The notes: generated from the letters alone by a model not told the origin. 64,000 nucleotides of DNA from JACVRW01 sp963819635 (GCA_963819635.1 CAWFWX010000008.1:124001-188000), one strand, 5' to 3'; numbered from the stretch's first letter, positions 51,538 through 60,122 are shown. Program-made: numbers and translations.

Positions 51538-52413
51538 TCAGGCCTCCTGGTGCAGCGCACGAGCCGCGGCGCGGCGCAGGGCGCGTTTCGTGAGCACGCC
51601 CGCGAGGTGGCGCTTGTAGTCGACGGGCCCGCGGCCGTCCGGGAGCGGGGCACAGTCCTCCGAGGCGATCGCGCCCGCTTGGGCGAACAGCTCGTCTGAG
51701 GGCGGCTTCCCGCGCAGGAGCTCCTCCGCCCGTGAGATCTGGACGGTGGTCGGCCCGACCGCGCTCAACGCGATGCCCACCTCGGCGATCGCCCCGCCGT
51801 CGATCCAGAGCGCCGCCGACGCGGCCGCGACGGCCCAGTCGCCGGCGCGGCGCTCGACCTTCTCGTGAGCGCTGCCCCCGCCGGAGCGCAGCGGCAGGCG
51901 GATCTCGGTCAGCATCTCCCCGTCGCCCACGGCGGTCGTGAACGGGCCGATGTAGAACTCGTCCAGGCCGACGATGCGCTCGCCCTCGGCGCCGCGGATC
52001 ACGACCCTGCCCTTGAGGGCGGAGCAGACCGCCGACAGGTCCTCGGCTGCGTCCGCCTGGCAGAGCGAGCCGCCGATCGTGCCCCTATTCCGCACCACCG
52101 GGTCGGCGATCACCTGCTCGGCGTCCCGGAAGATCGGGAAGTTCAGCGCGAGCAGTTCGGATTTCAGGAGATCCACGTGGCGCGTGAGGGCGCCGATCCG
52201 GATCCCGAAGCGGTCCTCGCGGATGAACGCGAGCTCGTGGAGGTCGTTGATGTCGATCAGGTGCTCGGGGTTCGCCAGCCGGAGCTTCATCATCGGCAGC
52301 AGGCTGTGCCCGCCGGCGATGATCCGGGCCTCGGAGCCGAGCCGCTGGAGCGCCTCGATCGCGCCCTCGACGCTGCTGGCGCGTTCGTACTCGAATGAGG
52401 CAGGGGTCTGCAC
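51538..52413 (-). CDS. coxM: CO dehydrogenase medium (FAD-binding) subunit
   Basis: 291 aa from GTG 52413, with AGGAG seven bases upstream. FAD-binding PCMH-type motifs AGGHSLLPMMKLRLANPEHLID and TIGGSLCQADAAEDL are the two flavin loops of this family. A C-terminal CO-dehydrogenase flavoprotein domain (EKVERRAGDWAVAAASAALW; ALSAVGPTTVQISRAEELLRG) follows. It passes electrons to quinone or another carrier. Only two bases separate its start from the stop of the upstream membrane-protein gene, so these are likely to be one operon. Confidence 0.95.
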   Translation of the reverse strand: MQTPASFEYERASSVEGAIEALQRLGSEARIIAGGHSLLPMMKLRLANPEHLIDINDLHELAFIREDRFGIRIGALTRHVDLLKSELLALNFPIFRDAEQVIADPVVRNRGTIGGSLCQADAAEDLSAVCSALKGRVVIRGAEGERIVGLDEFYIGPFTTAVGDGEMLTEIRLPLRSGGGSAHEKVERRAGDWAVAAASAALWIDGGAIAEVGIALSAVGPTTVQISRAEELLRGKPPSDELFAQAGAIASEDCAPLPDGRGPVDYKRHLAGVLTKRALRRAAARALHQEA

Positions 52414-52415
52414 GG

Positions 52416-53186
52416 CTAGCTCCTGTCGGTCGCGTCGGCGTTGTCGCCGCCACTTGGGTCGATGCCGCTCTCGGTTGCCGGTGCGTCCGATCCGGTTGTC
52501 TCTCCGAGGACCGGCGCGTCGGTTCCTCCGAGCTCGGCGGGGACGATCCCCTGGACGGCGGTCTCGGCCCAAGGCCCCTTTTCACGGAGCTCGGCGTCGT
52601 CCGGTGTGGTCCCGCCGCGCTGCTCGCTGGGCGCGTACTGCACGGGCGCGCCCGTGCCGATCACCGGCGATCTCGGGAACCGCTTCGGGCGCGTCTGACG
52701 GGTCTCCGGATAGAGGGAGCGTGCGTCGAGGCTTCCGCCCTCCACGTTCCGCAGGACCGGGCCGGCGGGGCTGGCGACGGCGATGGGCGCCTCTCGACCG
52801 AGTCGCGCAAGCGTGAGCGTGCCCTTCGTGTACACCTCCGAGATGCGCGGGGGTGTGATGGTGCGGCTGTCGGGGAAGTTCCGCAGTCCCTGCCGCGCCG
52901 CGCCGGGATACAGCCCGTCGATCAGGCCCACGGCGTCCTCGAGGCCGGCCTTCTTCACCAGCAGGCCCTCGAGCAGGTCGACCCCGGCATCGAGGTTTGC
53001 GTTGATGTCCTTCACGACCGCCGCCACGGGGGCGCTCTTTTCGATGATCTCTCCCACTCCCGCGATCGCCTCGTCCAGCCCCGACGCGATCTGTCGCAGC
53101 GCGACGATCGTTGAGACGAGGTAGTAGACCAGCGCGAGCACGATCAGGACGACCGCGACGATCAGCACCACGCCTGCTGCCGGCAT
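52416..53186 (-). CDS. Single-TM protein directly upstream of coxM, with long disordered tail
   Basis: 256 aa from ATG 53186 with AAGGAGG upstream. One TM helix (VVLIVAVVLIVLALVYYLVSTIV, residues ~6-28), then amphipathic helices (ALRQIASGLDEAIAGVGEII; DINANLDAGVDLLEGLLVKK). The second half is Pro-, Gly- and acid-rich (RFPRSPVIGTGAPVQYAPSE ... TGSDAPATESGIDPSGGDNA), probably disordered. No family recognised. It ends two bases before coxM and follows four more small TM genes, so it is the promoter-distal member of a five-gene set. A membrane anchor or docking platform for the enzyme is an inference from position. Confidence 0.7.
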   Translation of the reverse strand: MPAAGVVLIVAVVLIVLALVYYLVSTIVALRQIASGLDEAIAGVGEIIEKSAPVAAVVKDINANLDAGVDLLEGLLVKKAGLEDAVGLIDGLYPGAARQGLRNFPDSRTITPPRISEVYTKGTLTLARLGREAPIAVASPAGPVLRNVEGGSLDARSLYPETRQTRPKRFPRSPVIGTGAPVQYAPSEQRGGTTPDDAELREKGPWAETAVQGIVPAELGGTDAPVLGETTGSDAPATESGIDPSGGDNADATDRS

Positions 53187-53188
53187 CG

Positions 53189-53455
53189 CTAGGCCTCCTT
53201 CGCGTCGTCGATGATCACGTCGAGCGAGCCGCCGTAGTTGGCGACCACCTCGACCGTCTGCCTGACCTGCTCCTGGGTCGTGAGCAGCAGCGGGACCGCG
53301 TCCAGGTCCCGCGACCCGGCGTTCGCGGCCGCCGCGATCCGCCCGACGCTCGGCACGATCCCGCGCGCCGCGTCGAGCACGCCCTTGAGCAGGTATACGA
53401 CGACCGGCAGCACCACCACCAGGAGCACCACGTCTCCGATCCACCAGAGCGTCAC
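53189..53455 (-). CDS. Small single-TM protein of the cox-linked set
   Basis: 88 aa from GTG 53455, overlapping the preceding gene's stop. TM helix WWIGDVVLLVVVLPVVVYLL (residues ~4-24), then a helical tail (RGIVPSVGRIAAAANAGSRD; LLTTQEQVRQTVEVVANYGG). Unknown function. Like its neighbours it has a short N-terminus, one TM near the start, and a 60-residue soluble helix; similar lengths and layout suggest they act together. Confidence 0.68.
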   Translation of the reverse strand: MTLWWIGDVVLLVVVLPVVVYLLKGVLDAARGIVPSVGRIAAAANAGSRDLDAVPLLLTTQEQVRQTVEVVANYGGSLDVIIDDAKEA

Positions 53456-53730
53456 TGGGGCCTCCTCTCGGCTACGACCGCGGCCTTGGCGGCGATGCCC
53501 GGCATCGCGCCGATGATCACGTCGAACTGCGCGTTGATCGCCTTCACCGCCGGCTCCAGCGGGCGCAGGTGCTCGGATTCGACGGTCTCGAGCGCGGCGC
53601 CCAGCGTGGCGAGGTTCTTCGATGTGGATTCGAGCCGGCTCCGGACACGAATCAGGGCGAGCGCCACCACGGCCACCGCCACGACGGCGAGCAGGACGCT
53701 CAAGAGGACGAGCACGTCGGTGTCGCTCAT
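53452..53730 (-). CDS. Small single-TM protein of the cox-linked set
   Basis: 92 aa from ATG 53730 with ATGA overlap to the gene before. TM helix VLVLLSVLLAVVAVAVVALALI (residues ~6-27), followed by a predicted coiled coil (RVRSRLESTSKNLATLGAAL; ETVESEHLRPLEPAVKAINA) with a hydrophobic heptad pattern and a basic end (KAAVVAERRPQ). The layout resembles DUF948-type proteins, but no family is assigned. Confidence 0.68.
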   Translation of the reverse strand: MSDTDVLVLLSVLLAVVAVAVVALALIRVRSRLESTSKNLATLGAALETVESEHLRPLEPAVKAINAQFDVIIGAMPGIAAKAAVVAERRPQ

Positions 53731-54017
53731 GAGTCGCCGTACCCGTCGGTCAGCGCGTTCATATAGCGGTCTTGGACCACGGCTTCCTCCACGATCAGGC
53801 CCAGCACGGGGGCCGTGGCCTCGAGCTTCGGGATGTGAGCGGTGTTGCCGGCGACCTCGCCGGCGACCTGGAGCAGGGAGCCCACAGATCTGTCGATGTC
53901 GTCGACGGCCCTGACCAAGGTGAGCAGGAGGAACGCGACGACCAGGGCGGCTGCCAGACCGATGCCGAGCGATATCGCCCAGAGCGTGTTGGCCGACACT
54001 GCCAGGGAGAGGGTCAT
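53727..54017 (-). CDS. Small single-TM protein of the cox-linked set
   Basis: 96 aa from ATG 54017, overlapping the stop of the first gene as ATGA. TM helix LWAISLGIGLAAALVVAFLL (residues ~12-33), then helical segments (VRAVDDIDRSVGSLLQVAGE; VAGNTAHIPKLEATAPVLGL) and a tail IVEEAVVQDRYMNALTDGYG. The ENDING and the I-x-x-S/L-x-x-x-V periodicity resemble the 256-aa protein of the same set, suggesting common ancestry. Unknown function. Confidence 0.68.
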   Translation of the reverse strand: MTLSLAVSANTLWAISLGIGLAAALVVAFLLLTLVRAVDDIDRSVGSLLQVAGEVAGNTAHIPKLEATAPVLGLIVEEAVVQDRYMNALTDGYGDS

Positions 54018-54277
54018 TTGCCCACCGCCACCTTCCGCAGCGCGCGTGCCGAGTGGAGGATCCTGACCCCGGAGTCGTTGATCCGCTCGACTCCCGCGAG
54101 CTCGTCGGTCTGCGCGCGAACGACCTCGACGCCCTCGACAGCCCCGCGCGCCTGTCCCCGGATCCGCAGCGCCAGCATCACGATCGCTATGACGATCACC
54201 GCCGCCACGGCTATTACGACGACGCCCAGCACCAGGCCGATCCACCAGCCAGTGGAGGCACCGATCACAATGGCCAT
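54014..54277 (-). CDS. First small single-TM protein of the cox-linked set
   Basis: 87 aa from ATG 54277 with GGAGG 8 bases upstream. A long hydrophobic segment (GWWIGLVLGVVVIAVAAVIV, continuing into IAIVMLALRI, residues ~10-38), then an amphipathic helix (RGQARGAVEGVEVVRAQTDE; RINDSGVRILHSARALRKVA). Unknown function. It is the promoter-proximal member of the set. The 35 bases before it, after the isochorismatase-like gene, could hold a promoter but no clear boxes are seen, so it may also be transcribed from further upstream. Confidence 0.66.
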   Translation of the reverse strand: MAIVIGASTGWWIGLVLGVVVIAVAAVIVIAIVMLALRIRGQARGAVEGVEVVRAQTDELAGVERINDSGVRILHSARALRKVAVGK

Positions 54278-54312
54278 CTCACACCTCCGAGGTCGTTGAT
54301 CAGACAATAACC

Positions 54313-54942
54313 TCAGTGCTGGTGCGCGGCCAGCGCATCCTGCAATTCCCCGGCGAAGTCGTCCGCGGTCATCACCTCGGAAAACATCGGGTAGTCGAAC
54401 TTGATCGCGTTCTCGTGCTCCTCGGCCGAGGTGGCGGCGACGCAGTCCGACAGCGTGATCACGTTGAAGCCCTTCTCGTAGCCGCTGCGCATAGTCGACT
54501 CGACGCAGCAGTTGGTCAGGAAGCCTCCGAGCGCGATCGTCTCGATTCCGCGGGCGCGCAATATGAAGTCGAGGTTCGTCGTGGCGAATGTGTCCAGCCC
54601 GCGCTTGCCCTCGACCACGACGTCGCCCTCCTGCGGCGCGAGTGCGTCGACGATCTCGGCGCCCCACTCGCCCTTGACGAAGGCGCTCGAGTCCACGACG
54701 CCCTTGAGGATTCCGTAGGGCTGATCGGAGAGCTCTCCGTAGCCGGGAGCGAACGTGATCGGTGCGTGGACGATCGTCGCTCCGGCGGCGCGCGCGGCCT
54801 CGACCAGGCGCCGCGTGTTGTCCAGCATGCCGGTGTTCTCCATCACGTCATGGACCGCACCGTGCAGGGCTCCGCCCTCCGACGTGAAGTCGTTCTGGTA
54901 CTCGATCAGGACGACGGCGGTGCGCTTGGGATCGAGTGGCAT
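54313..54942 (-). CDS. Isochorismatase-family cysteine hydrolase
   Basis: 209 aa. The catalytic triad of the family is visible: Asp in VVLIEYQNDF, Lys in VEGKRGLDTF, and Cys in GGFLTNCCVESTMRSGYEKGF. Members hydrolyse isochorismate, nicotinamide, N-carbamoyl compounds or other amides; the substrate is not evident here. It follows a nitronate monooxygenase gene by 28 bases and precedes the small TM gene set by 35 bases on the same strand. Confidence 0.88.
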   Translation of the reverse strand: MPLDPKRTAVVLIEYQNDFTSEGGALHGAVHDVMENTGMLDNTRRLVEAARAAGATIVHAPITFAPGYGELSDQPYGILKGVVDSSAFVKGEWGAEIVDALAPQEGDVVVEGKRGLDTFATTNLDFILRARGIETIALGGFLTNCCVESTMRSGYEKGFNVITLSDCVAATSAEEHENAIKFDYPMFSEVMTADDFAGELQDALAAHQH

Positions 54943-54970
54943 GAGGGCCTCCTTGCCGTGGGGTAGGGCG

Positions 54971-55930
54971 TTAGCCGAACTCTACGGCCCGCTCCGCCCC
55001 CGCGACCAGCTCCGCGACGATCTTGGCGGCTGGCTGCACGTCCTTGATCAGGCCGACCGTCTGGCCACTGAAGGCCACGACCTCATGCGTTCGCCCCTCG
55101 CGAAGCGCTCCCATGATCTCCCCCTGGAGGCGCTCGGCTTGGGCGCCCGCCTCGGCAGGTCGTGACTCCCACTCGCTCACGAAGTTCGTCCGGATCACGC
55201 GTGGCACGACGTCGTAGGCGCCCGGCGGGCGGGGCGGCATGATCGCGCTCCAGGTCTCGAAGCGGACGGTGTCCTCCGACTCCGCCTCGAGAATCCGCTG
55301 CTTCCAGCGCTCGTCCACCGAGGCCTCCTCTGACGCGAGGAAGCGGGTGCCCACGTTCACCCCCGAGGCGCCGAGCGCGAGCGCGGCGGCAAGCCCACGG
55401 CCGTCCGCCACACCACCCGCGGCGAGCACCGGGACCGGCGCGACCGCGTCCACCACCTGTGGGACGAGCACCATGGCGCTCACTCCGCCCGCCATGCCCT
55501 GGCCGCCCGCCTCGCTCCCCTGCGCGATCACGACGTCGACGCCGAGCGCGGCCGCCTCCCGGGCCTGGCCCACGGTGTGAACCTGGTGGATCACCTTGAC
55601 GCCGGCGGCTCGGGCCCGCTCGACCAGCCGGCCGGGGTGGCCGAGCGCGAACGACACGGCGGCGGGTTGCGCGTCGAGCGTCGCCTCGAGGGCGTCCTCG
55701 TCGAGCGCGGGCACCACGTGGTTCACCACGAACGGGCGGCCGGTCAGCGCGCGGACGCGCTCGATCTGCTCGCGCACTTCGTCCGCGGTGCTGAAGAGCC
55801 CGGCGATGCTCCCGAGCGCGCCGGCCTCCGACACGGCCGCGACGAGCTCCGGAGACGTGGCGGGCCAGATCGGCGCCTGGAGAATCGGCGCGTCGATCTC
55901 GAAGAGCTGGCTGAACGGCGTGCGGAGCAC
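54971..55930 (-). CDS. Nitronate monooxygenase / 2-nitropropane-dioxygenase-family FMN protein
   Basis: 319 aa, TIM-barrel FMN enzyme. Motifs: PILQAPIWPATSPELVAAVSEAGALGSIAG (N-terminal FMN-binding), VIHQVHTVGQAREAAALGVDVVIAQGSEAGGQGM, PVLAAGGVADGRGLAAALALGASGVNVGTRFLA (phosphate-binding Gly loop). The catalytic His of class I NMOs would lie in the EAGGHxG segment; here that position reads AGGQG, so true nitronate oxidation is doubtful and an enoyl reductase-like or other FMN activity is possible. It is ten bases from the HD-nuclease gene upstream. Confidence 0.85.
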   Translation of the reverse strand: MLRTPFSQLFEIDAPILQAPIWPATSPELVAAVSEAGALGSIAGLFSTADEVREQIERVRALTGRPFVVNHVVPALDEDALEATLDAQPAAVSFALGHPGRLVERARAAGVKVIHQVHTVGQAREAAALGVDVVIAQGSEAGGQGMAGGVSAMVLVPQVVDAVAPVPVLAAGGVADGRGLAAALALGASGVNVGTRFLASEEASVDERWKQRILEAESEDTVRFETWSAIMPPRPPGAYDVVPRVIRTNFVSEWESRPAEAGAQAERLQGEIMGALREGRTHEVVAFSGQTVGLIKDVQPAAKIVAELVAGAERAVEFG

Positions 55931-55940
55931 GCCGGGAAAG

Positions 55941-56951
55941 CTACGCCGCCTCTTCGCGCCGCGCCTGCTCGCGCGGCCCGAAGAACGCCGACGCCGAGAT
56001 CCCGCGGTCGAAGTCCGACCAGCTGGCTCCGTCGGCGAGCGTCTTCTCGATGCGATCGAAGCTGCCGAGGTTCCCGCCCAGGTTGTCCACGAAGTGCACC
56101 AGGGTGGCCTCGCGCGTGCACGGCACGACGGGGCTGCCGTGCTCGAGCTTGCCGTGGTGGCTCAGGATGATGTGGAGGAGGCCCTCGGCCTCGGCGGCCG
56201 GGAAGCCGTCGATTCGCTCGATCTCGCGCCGGACCTTGTAGTAGCCGAGCGGGATCTCGCCGAGCAGCTTTCCGAGGTCGGTGAGCTCGATGGCGCCGTT
56301 CACCGTGGAGTAGACCTCGGTCTTGCCGATGTCGTGCAGGAGCGCGCCGGTGACCGCGAGCTCGCGATCGACGCCGTTGATGAACGGTCCGGAGGCCAGC
56401 GCGTGGACGCCCTGGGCCACCGAGAGGCAGTGCTCGAGCAGCCCGTGCTTGTAGGCCTGGTGGTAGTACTTGGCCGCCGGGGCCGCGTGGTAGGCCGCTC
56501 CCGTCGGCGTGGAGCGGTCGATCAGCCGCGTGAGCAGCTCCGTGAGATGGGGCCGGCGGATGGTGTCGACGAGCTGGTTCAGGCCGGCGACCATCTCCTC
56601 GTACGAGACGGGCGGGGCCTCGGTGAGGTCGCCCAGGTCGTACTCGTGCTCGGCGGCGACGCGCATTCGCTTGACCGTCACCGCCGCGCCGTAGCGCTCG
56701 TCCACGGAGTAGCGCCCGAGGATTCGGACCACCGACCCGGACGGGCAGATGGGCGCGAACGTCTCGACGTCGTCCCAGATGACAGCCTCGACGGCGCCGC
56801 TCATGTCGCCGAGCTGGAGCTTCAGAAAGGGCTCGCCGTTGCGGCGCTGGCGCCTCGTATGGGCCCGCACGACGAACACCTCGTTCAGCTCCTGGCCGTC
56901 GGCCAGGTCGCGCACGAAGCACCGCGTGTGTGTCAGCGTCGTCTGCTCCAT
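55941..56951 (-). CDS. YhaM-like 3'-5' exoribonuclease (OB fold plus HD domain)
   Basis: 336 aa from ATG 56951; a TTG five codons upstream is possible. An N-terminal OB fold (RDLADGQELNEVFVVRAHTRRQRRNGEPFLKLQLGD; VRILGRYSVDERYG) is followed by an HD domain: YKHGLLEHCLSVAQ (first His), VTGALLHDIGKTEVY with the HD pair, and LLHIILSHHGKLEHGSPVVP with further His ligands. YhaM/CBF1 proteins trim RNA 3' ends in a metal-dependent way. The frame is intact. Start of a long minus-strand run that continues to the cox genes. Confidence 0.85.
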   Translation of the reverse strand: MEQTTLTHTRCFVRDLADGQELNEVFVVRAHTRRQRRNGEPFLKLQLGDMSGAVEAVIWDDVETFAPICPSGSVVRILGRYSVDERYGAAVTVKRMRVAAEHEYDLGDLTEAPPVSYEEMVAGLNQLVDTIRRPHLTELLTRLIDRSTPTGAAYHAAPAAKYYHQAYKHGLLEHCLSVAQGVHALASGPFINGVDRELAVTGALLHDIGKTEVYSTVNGAIELTDLGKLLGEIPLGYYKVRREIERIDGFPAAEAEGLLHIILSHHGKLEHGSPVVPCTREATLVHFVDNLGGNLGSFDRIEKTLADGASWSDFDRGISASAFFGPREQARREEAA

Positions 56952-57000
56952 CGGGATTGCCAAGGTAAGACCGAAGCCGGACGGTTTAGCCTCCGCGCGC

Positions 57001-57680
57001 ATGGGTGTGCTCGTAGCCGGCGGCACCGGGGCTCTGGGGAGCGCGGTGGTCCGCGAGCTGCTCGACGCGGGCTACGACTGCAGCGCGACCTGGATCGTCG
57101 ACGTGGAGCTCGAGCGAGGGCGCGCCGAGTTCGGCGACCGAGCCAGCTTCATCCAAGCCGACCTGACCGACCCCGGTGATGCCGAGCAGGCGATCGCGGC
57201 GGTGCCCGACCTCGAAGCCGTAGTCGACCTCGTGGGCGGCTTCAGCTCAGGGCCGCTGGTGCACGAGACGGCGCCGGAGGACTTCGAGCGCATGATGCGG
57301 CTGAACCTCACGACTTCCTTCAACCTGGCCCGCGCCGCGATGCCGCGGCTGCTCGAGCGCGGCGGGGGCGCGTTCGTCGGGGTGTCCGCCAGGACCGCGC
57401 TGCGGCCGTTCGCCGGGCGGGGCCGCGTACAGCACCGCGAAGGCCGCGGTGCTCGCGTTCGTGCAGGCGCTCGACGCCGATTACCGCTCGAAGGGACTGC
57501 GCGCCAACGCCATCCTTCCGAGCGTGATCGACACGCCCGCCAACCGTGCCGCGCAGCCCGATGCCGACTACTCGAAGTGGGTGCAGCCCGCTGAGATCGC
57601 GAAGAGTCGTCCGCTTCCTGGTCTCCGAGGACGCGGCCGTGGTGACGGGCGGCGCGATCCCGGTCTACGGGCGCGCGTAG
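57001..57680 (+). pseudogene. Short-chain dehydrogenase/reductase, two frameshifts
   Basis: Start VLVAGGTGALGSAVVRELLDAGYD (GxxGxG cofactor site), DLVGGFSSGPL, NLTTSFNLARAAMPRLLERGGGAFVGVSA. The frame then changes near 57420, where the catalytic AAYSTAKAAVLAFVQAL (Tyr-x3-Lys) is read in another frame, continuing to SVIDTPANRAA. It changes again near 57605 before VRFLVSEDAAVVTGGAIPVYG and TAG 57678-57680. All SDR motifs survive, so the lesions are recent or artefactual. Substrate unknown. Confidence 0.82.
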
Positions 57681-57689
57681 TCTGGCGGC

Positions 57690-58451
57690 GTGGCCGGCAC
57701 GCTCGTCTTCATCCCCGCTTGGAACGAGGAGAGCTCACTGCCCGGCGTTCTGGCCGAGGCGCACGGCGCGCTGCCGGAGGTGGATCTGCTGGTCGTCGAT
57801 GACGGCTCGACCGACGGCACCGCCGCGGCGGCGCGCGCCGGCGGGGCGGAGGTCGTGTCGTTCGGCGAGAACCGTGGCCTGCGCGCTGGGATCGCGGAGG
57901 GCTACCGCCAGGCGCTCGAGCGCGGTTACGACTACTGCGGGCGACTCGACGCCGACGGTCAGCACCCGGCGGCGGAGTTGGCGCGGATGCTCGAGCTGGT
58001 GAAGTCGGACGTATGCGACGTGGCTGTCGGGTCGCGGTTCCTGCCCGACTCGGGCCGCGACGGTGAGCGCTACAGGCCCGCACCCGAGCGCGTATTTGGC
58101 ACGTCGCTGCTGCGGCTGCTCATGAGGCTCAGGCTGGGGCAGCCGATCTCCGACGGCACGAGCGGGATGTACGCGGTCAACCGCGGCGCGCTCGCGCTGC
58201 TCGCGGATCCGTACGTGTGCGAGGCGCCGGAGGTGGAGGCGCTGGTTCGCATCACCGACGCCAAGCTCCGGCTGGTGGAGGTGCCCGTGCACATGCGCCA
58301 GCGCGAGCACGGCGAGTCCTCCTTCCGCGGCCGGCGCGCCGTGGAGCTGGTCGTGACCATCGGCCTCACCCTGTTCGCGGGCGGGCTGCTGCGCCGCCGC
58401 CATCAACGCCGGCAGCGCGGCCTCGCGGACCGGCTGCCGTGGCGCGGCTGA
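57690..58451 (+). CDS. Family 2 glycosyltransferase (dolichyl-phosphate-mannose-synthase-like)
   Basis: 253 aa from GTG. GT-A fold: TLVFIPAWNEESSLPGVLAEA, LLVVDDGSTDGTAAAA (nucleotide-binding DDGS), RLDADGQHPAAEL (DAD metal motif), SDGTSGMYAVNRGAL, and the membrane-proximal end (RRAVELVVTIGLTLFAGGLL). No separate TM helix pair. Such enzymes load sugars onto polyprenyl phosphate at the membrane. The 3' end overlaps the convergent YdjM-like gene by 86 bases. Confidence 0.88.
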   Translation: MAGTLVFIPAWNEESSLPGVLAEAHGALPEVDLLVVDDGSTDGTAAAARAGGAEVVSFGENRGLRAGIAEGYRQALERGYDYCGRLDADGQHPAAELARMLELVKSDVCDVAVGSRFLPDSGRDGERYRPAPERVFGTSLLRLLMRLRLGQPISDGTSGMYAVNRGALALLADPYVCEAPEVEALVRITDAKLRLVEVPVHMRQREHGESSFRGRRAVELVVTIGLTLFAGGLLRRRHQRRQRGLADRLPWRG

Positions 58452-58864
58452 CGGCGATCGAGCCGAGTACCAGCAGCGCCGTCCCCGCCAGCTGCCAGCG
58501 GCGCCCGAGCTGACGGGCACCTGCGAGGGGCCACAGCATCGGGGTCGGCGCGGCCCGGTCACCCGCATCGTGCAGCAGATGCGAGACAAGTCCGCCGAAC
58601 GCCGCCCACCCGTGCACGGGGCCGGCCACCACGCCCACGAGCCCCCCGGCGCAAAGAGCCGTGAGCACGCTGTGGGTCCGCGGCCGTGTGGCAAGCGAGG
58701 TGGTTGCCCGAATGCGAAGGGACCGCGCGGCAACAGCATGATCGACATCGATCACCCAAGCCGCGACAACCGCGGTACGCGACGACCCGCGCACCGGCCC
58801 GCGGAACCAGCGGCGCAGAAACGGCCGCCGCGATCAGCGCATGCTGAAAGGGATCGCTATAGAC
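58366..58864 (-). pseudogene. YdjM-like membrane metal-dependent hydrolase (DUF457), probably frameshifted near its start
   Basis: The readable part (58366-58794) has VVAAWVIDVDHAVA, RPRTHSVLTALCAGGLVGVV and VSHLLHDAGD, the D-x-DH / H-S / HxxxD metal-ligand pattern of the YdjM/DUF457 family, with hydrophobic helices between. The natural N-terminus (DPFQHALIAAAVSAPLVPRAGARVV) lies in another frame, joined near 58770. No clear start codon is found in that frame, so the upper limit is approximate. Role in envelope or DNA-damage responses is not established. Confidence 0.5.
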
Positions 58865-58935
58865 CTGCAGGCGCGAGGGGGTCGAGCGGCGGCGGGAAAT
58901 GGTGCGGGCCAGAATCGACAGCGAATCGATGGTAC

Positions 58936-59580
58936 CTACGGGCGCGCGTAGTAGCTGAGCGCCCTCTTGCCGAGGTCCTTCGTCACCCCTCCGTTCTGGA
59001 TGGCGCCGATCGGCGCGCCGATGAACGGGATCAGCCTGCCGGCGTAGCGGCGCGCGAGGCGCTTCGCGATGTACTTCGCGAGCCTGAGGTGGAGGGCATC
59101 GGTGCGGCGGCCCGACAGCGCCCGCTCGGCCATCGCCTGGGCCATGTGCTTGCCGACCCCGTCGAGCGCCTCGCGCGCCTGGGCCGGCGTGTCGTAGAGG
59201 CCCTGCAGGGCGAGGTACTCGGCCGGGCGCATCGGGTGCAGCGGGTCGTAGCCGTACGCGGCCGCGATGTAGAACACCATCCGGGTCTGGATCCAGATCA
59301 GCGCGACCAGGTCCGGCGCCACCGTGATGGCGCCGCCCACGCCGAGCGCGCCTCCCTCGAGCCTGGCGAGCCGTACGTGCTTCTTGTAGGCGATCCGGGC
59401 CAGCTGCTCGGGCGTGTGGCCGGGTCCGGCGATCCGGACCCAGTCGGCCGCCTGCGGCCCGAAGCGCTCCGCGCCCGCCAGCGCGACGATCTCGAACACG
59501 CGGTCGGGCTCCGCGAGGATGCGGTCCCAGACCCGCTTTGGCGGGCCCCCGATCTGCTCGATCTCGGCTGTTTCCGGCAC
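58936..59580 (-). CDS. EcsC-family protein
   Basis: 214 aa. EcsC-type features: the central hydrophobic helix LARLEGGALGVGGAITVAPDLVALIWIQTRMVFYIAAAYG, the YDPLHPMRPAEYLALQGLY segment, and the C-terminal RLIPFIGAPIGAIQNGGVTKDLGKRALSYY. In Bacillus EcsC is coded with the EcsAB transporter and its biochemical role is unknown. It is divergent from the ferritin-like gene with 23 bases between the starts. Confidence 0.8.
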   Translation of the reverse strand: MPETAEIEQIGGPPKRVWDRILAEPDRVFEIVALAGAERFGPQAADWVRIAGPGHTPEQLARIAYKKHVRLARLEGGALGVGGAITVAPDLVALIWIQTRMVFYIAAAYGYDPLHPMRPAEYLALQGLYDTPAQAREALDGVGKHMAQAMAERALSGRRTDALHLRLAKYIAKRLARRYAGRLIPFIGAPIGAIQNGGVTKDLGKRALSYYARP

Positions 59581-59603
59581 GGCGCGCAGGGTAGCCTCAA
59601 CGC

Positions 59604-60122
59604 ATGGCTACAGACATGGGAACAGGCACACGGCACGGCATCCTCAGCGATGACAAGAAGGACGATCGCGAGCAGCTCATCGAGCTCCTCACGCGCGCGT
59701 ACTGGATGGAGATCGAGACCGTGATGAGCTACATCTCGAACTCGATCAACCCGGACGGCGTCCGCGCGCAGGAGATCATCGAGTCGCTCGACAAGGACGT
59801 CCAGGAGGAGCTCGGCCACGCGCGCCAGTTCGGCGCGCGGATCAAGGAGCTGTACGGCGTGGTGCCGGGCTCGCTCGACTTCCAGGCGGAGCAGTCCTAC
59901 CTCCAGCCGCCGGACGAGCAGACCGACATCGTCCACGTCATCAAGGGCGTGATCGAGGCCGAGTCGGGCGCGATCGAGCACTACAACCGGATCATCGAGT
60001 TCTGCGAGGGCCGCGACCCCGTCACCCAGGACATGGTGATCGCCATCCTCCGGGACGAGGAGGGCCACCGCCGGCTCTTCGAGGGCTTCCTCCGCGAGTA
60101 CAAGGCGGAGGGCCTCGCCTAA
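59604..60122 (+). CDS. Ferritin-like di-iron protein (bacterioferritin/Dps-type)
   Basis: 172 aa, four-helix bundle. Di-iron ligands are visible in order: E in REQLIELLTRAYWMEIETVMSY (E-x6-Y region), E..H in DKDVQEELGHARQFGARI, E in IKGVIEAESGAIEHYNRI, and E..H in ILRDEEGHRRLFEGFL. No haem-ligating Met is obvious. Likely role: iron storage or protection against peroxide. The stop is followed immediately by a palindromic repeat. Confidence 0.86.
   Translation: MATDMGTGTRHGILSDDKKDDREQLIELLTRAYWMEIETVMSYISNSINPDGVRAQEIIESLDKDVQEELGHARQFGARIKELYGVVPGSLDFQAEQSYLQPPDEQTDIVHVIKGVIEAESGAIEHYNRIIEFCEGRDPVTQDMVIAILRDEEGHRRLFEGFLREYKAEGLA

Noticed and set aside
54971..55930. Enoyl-ACP reductase FabK in place of nitronate monooxygenase
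   Set aside because: The FMN barrel is shared, but there is no fatty-acid gene context; kept as a family-level call with the altered His segment noted.
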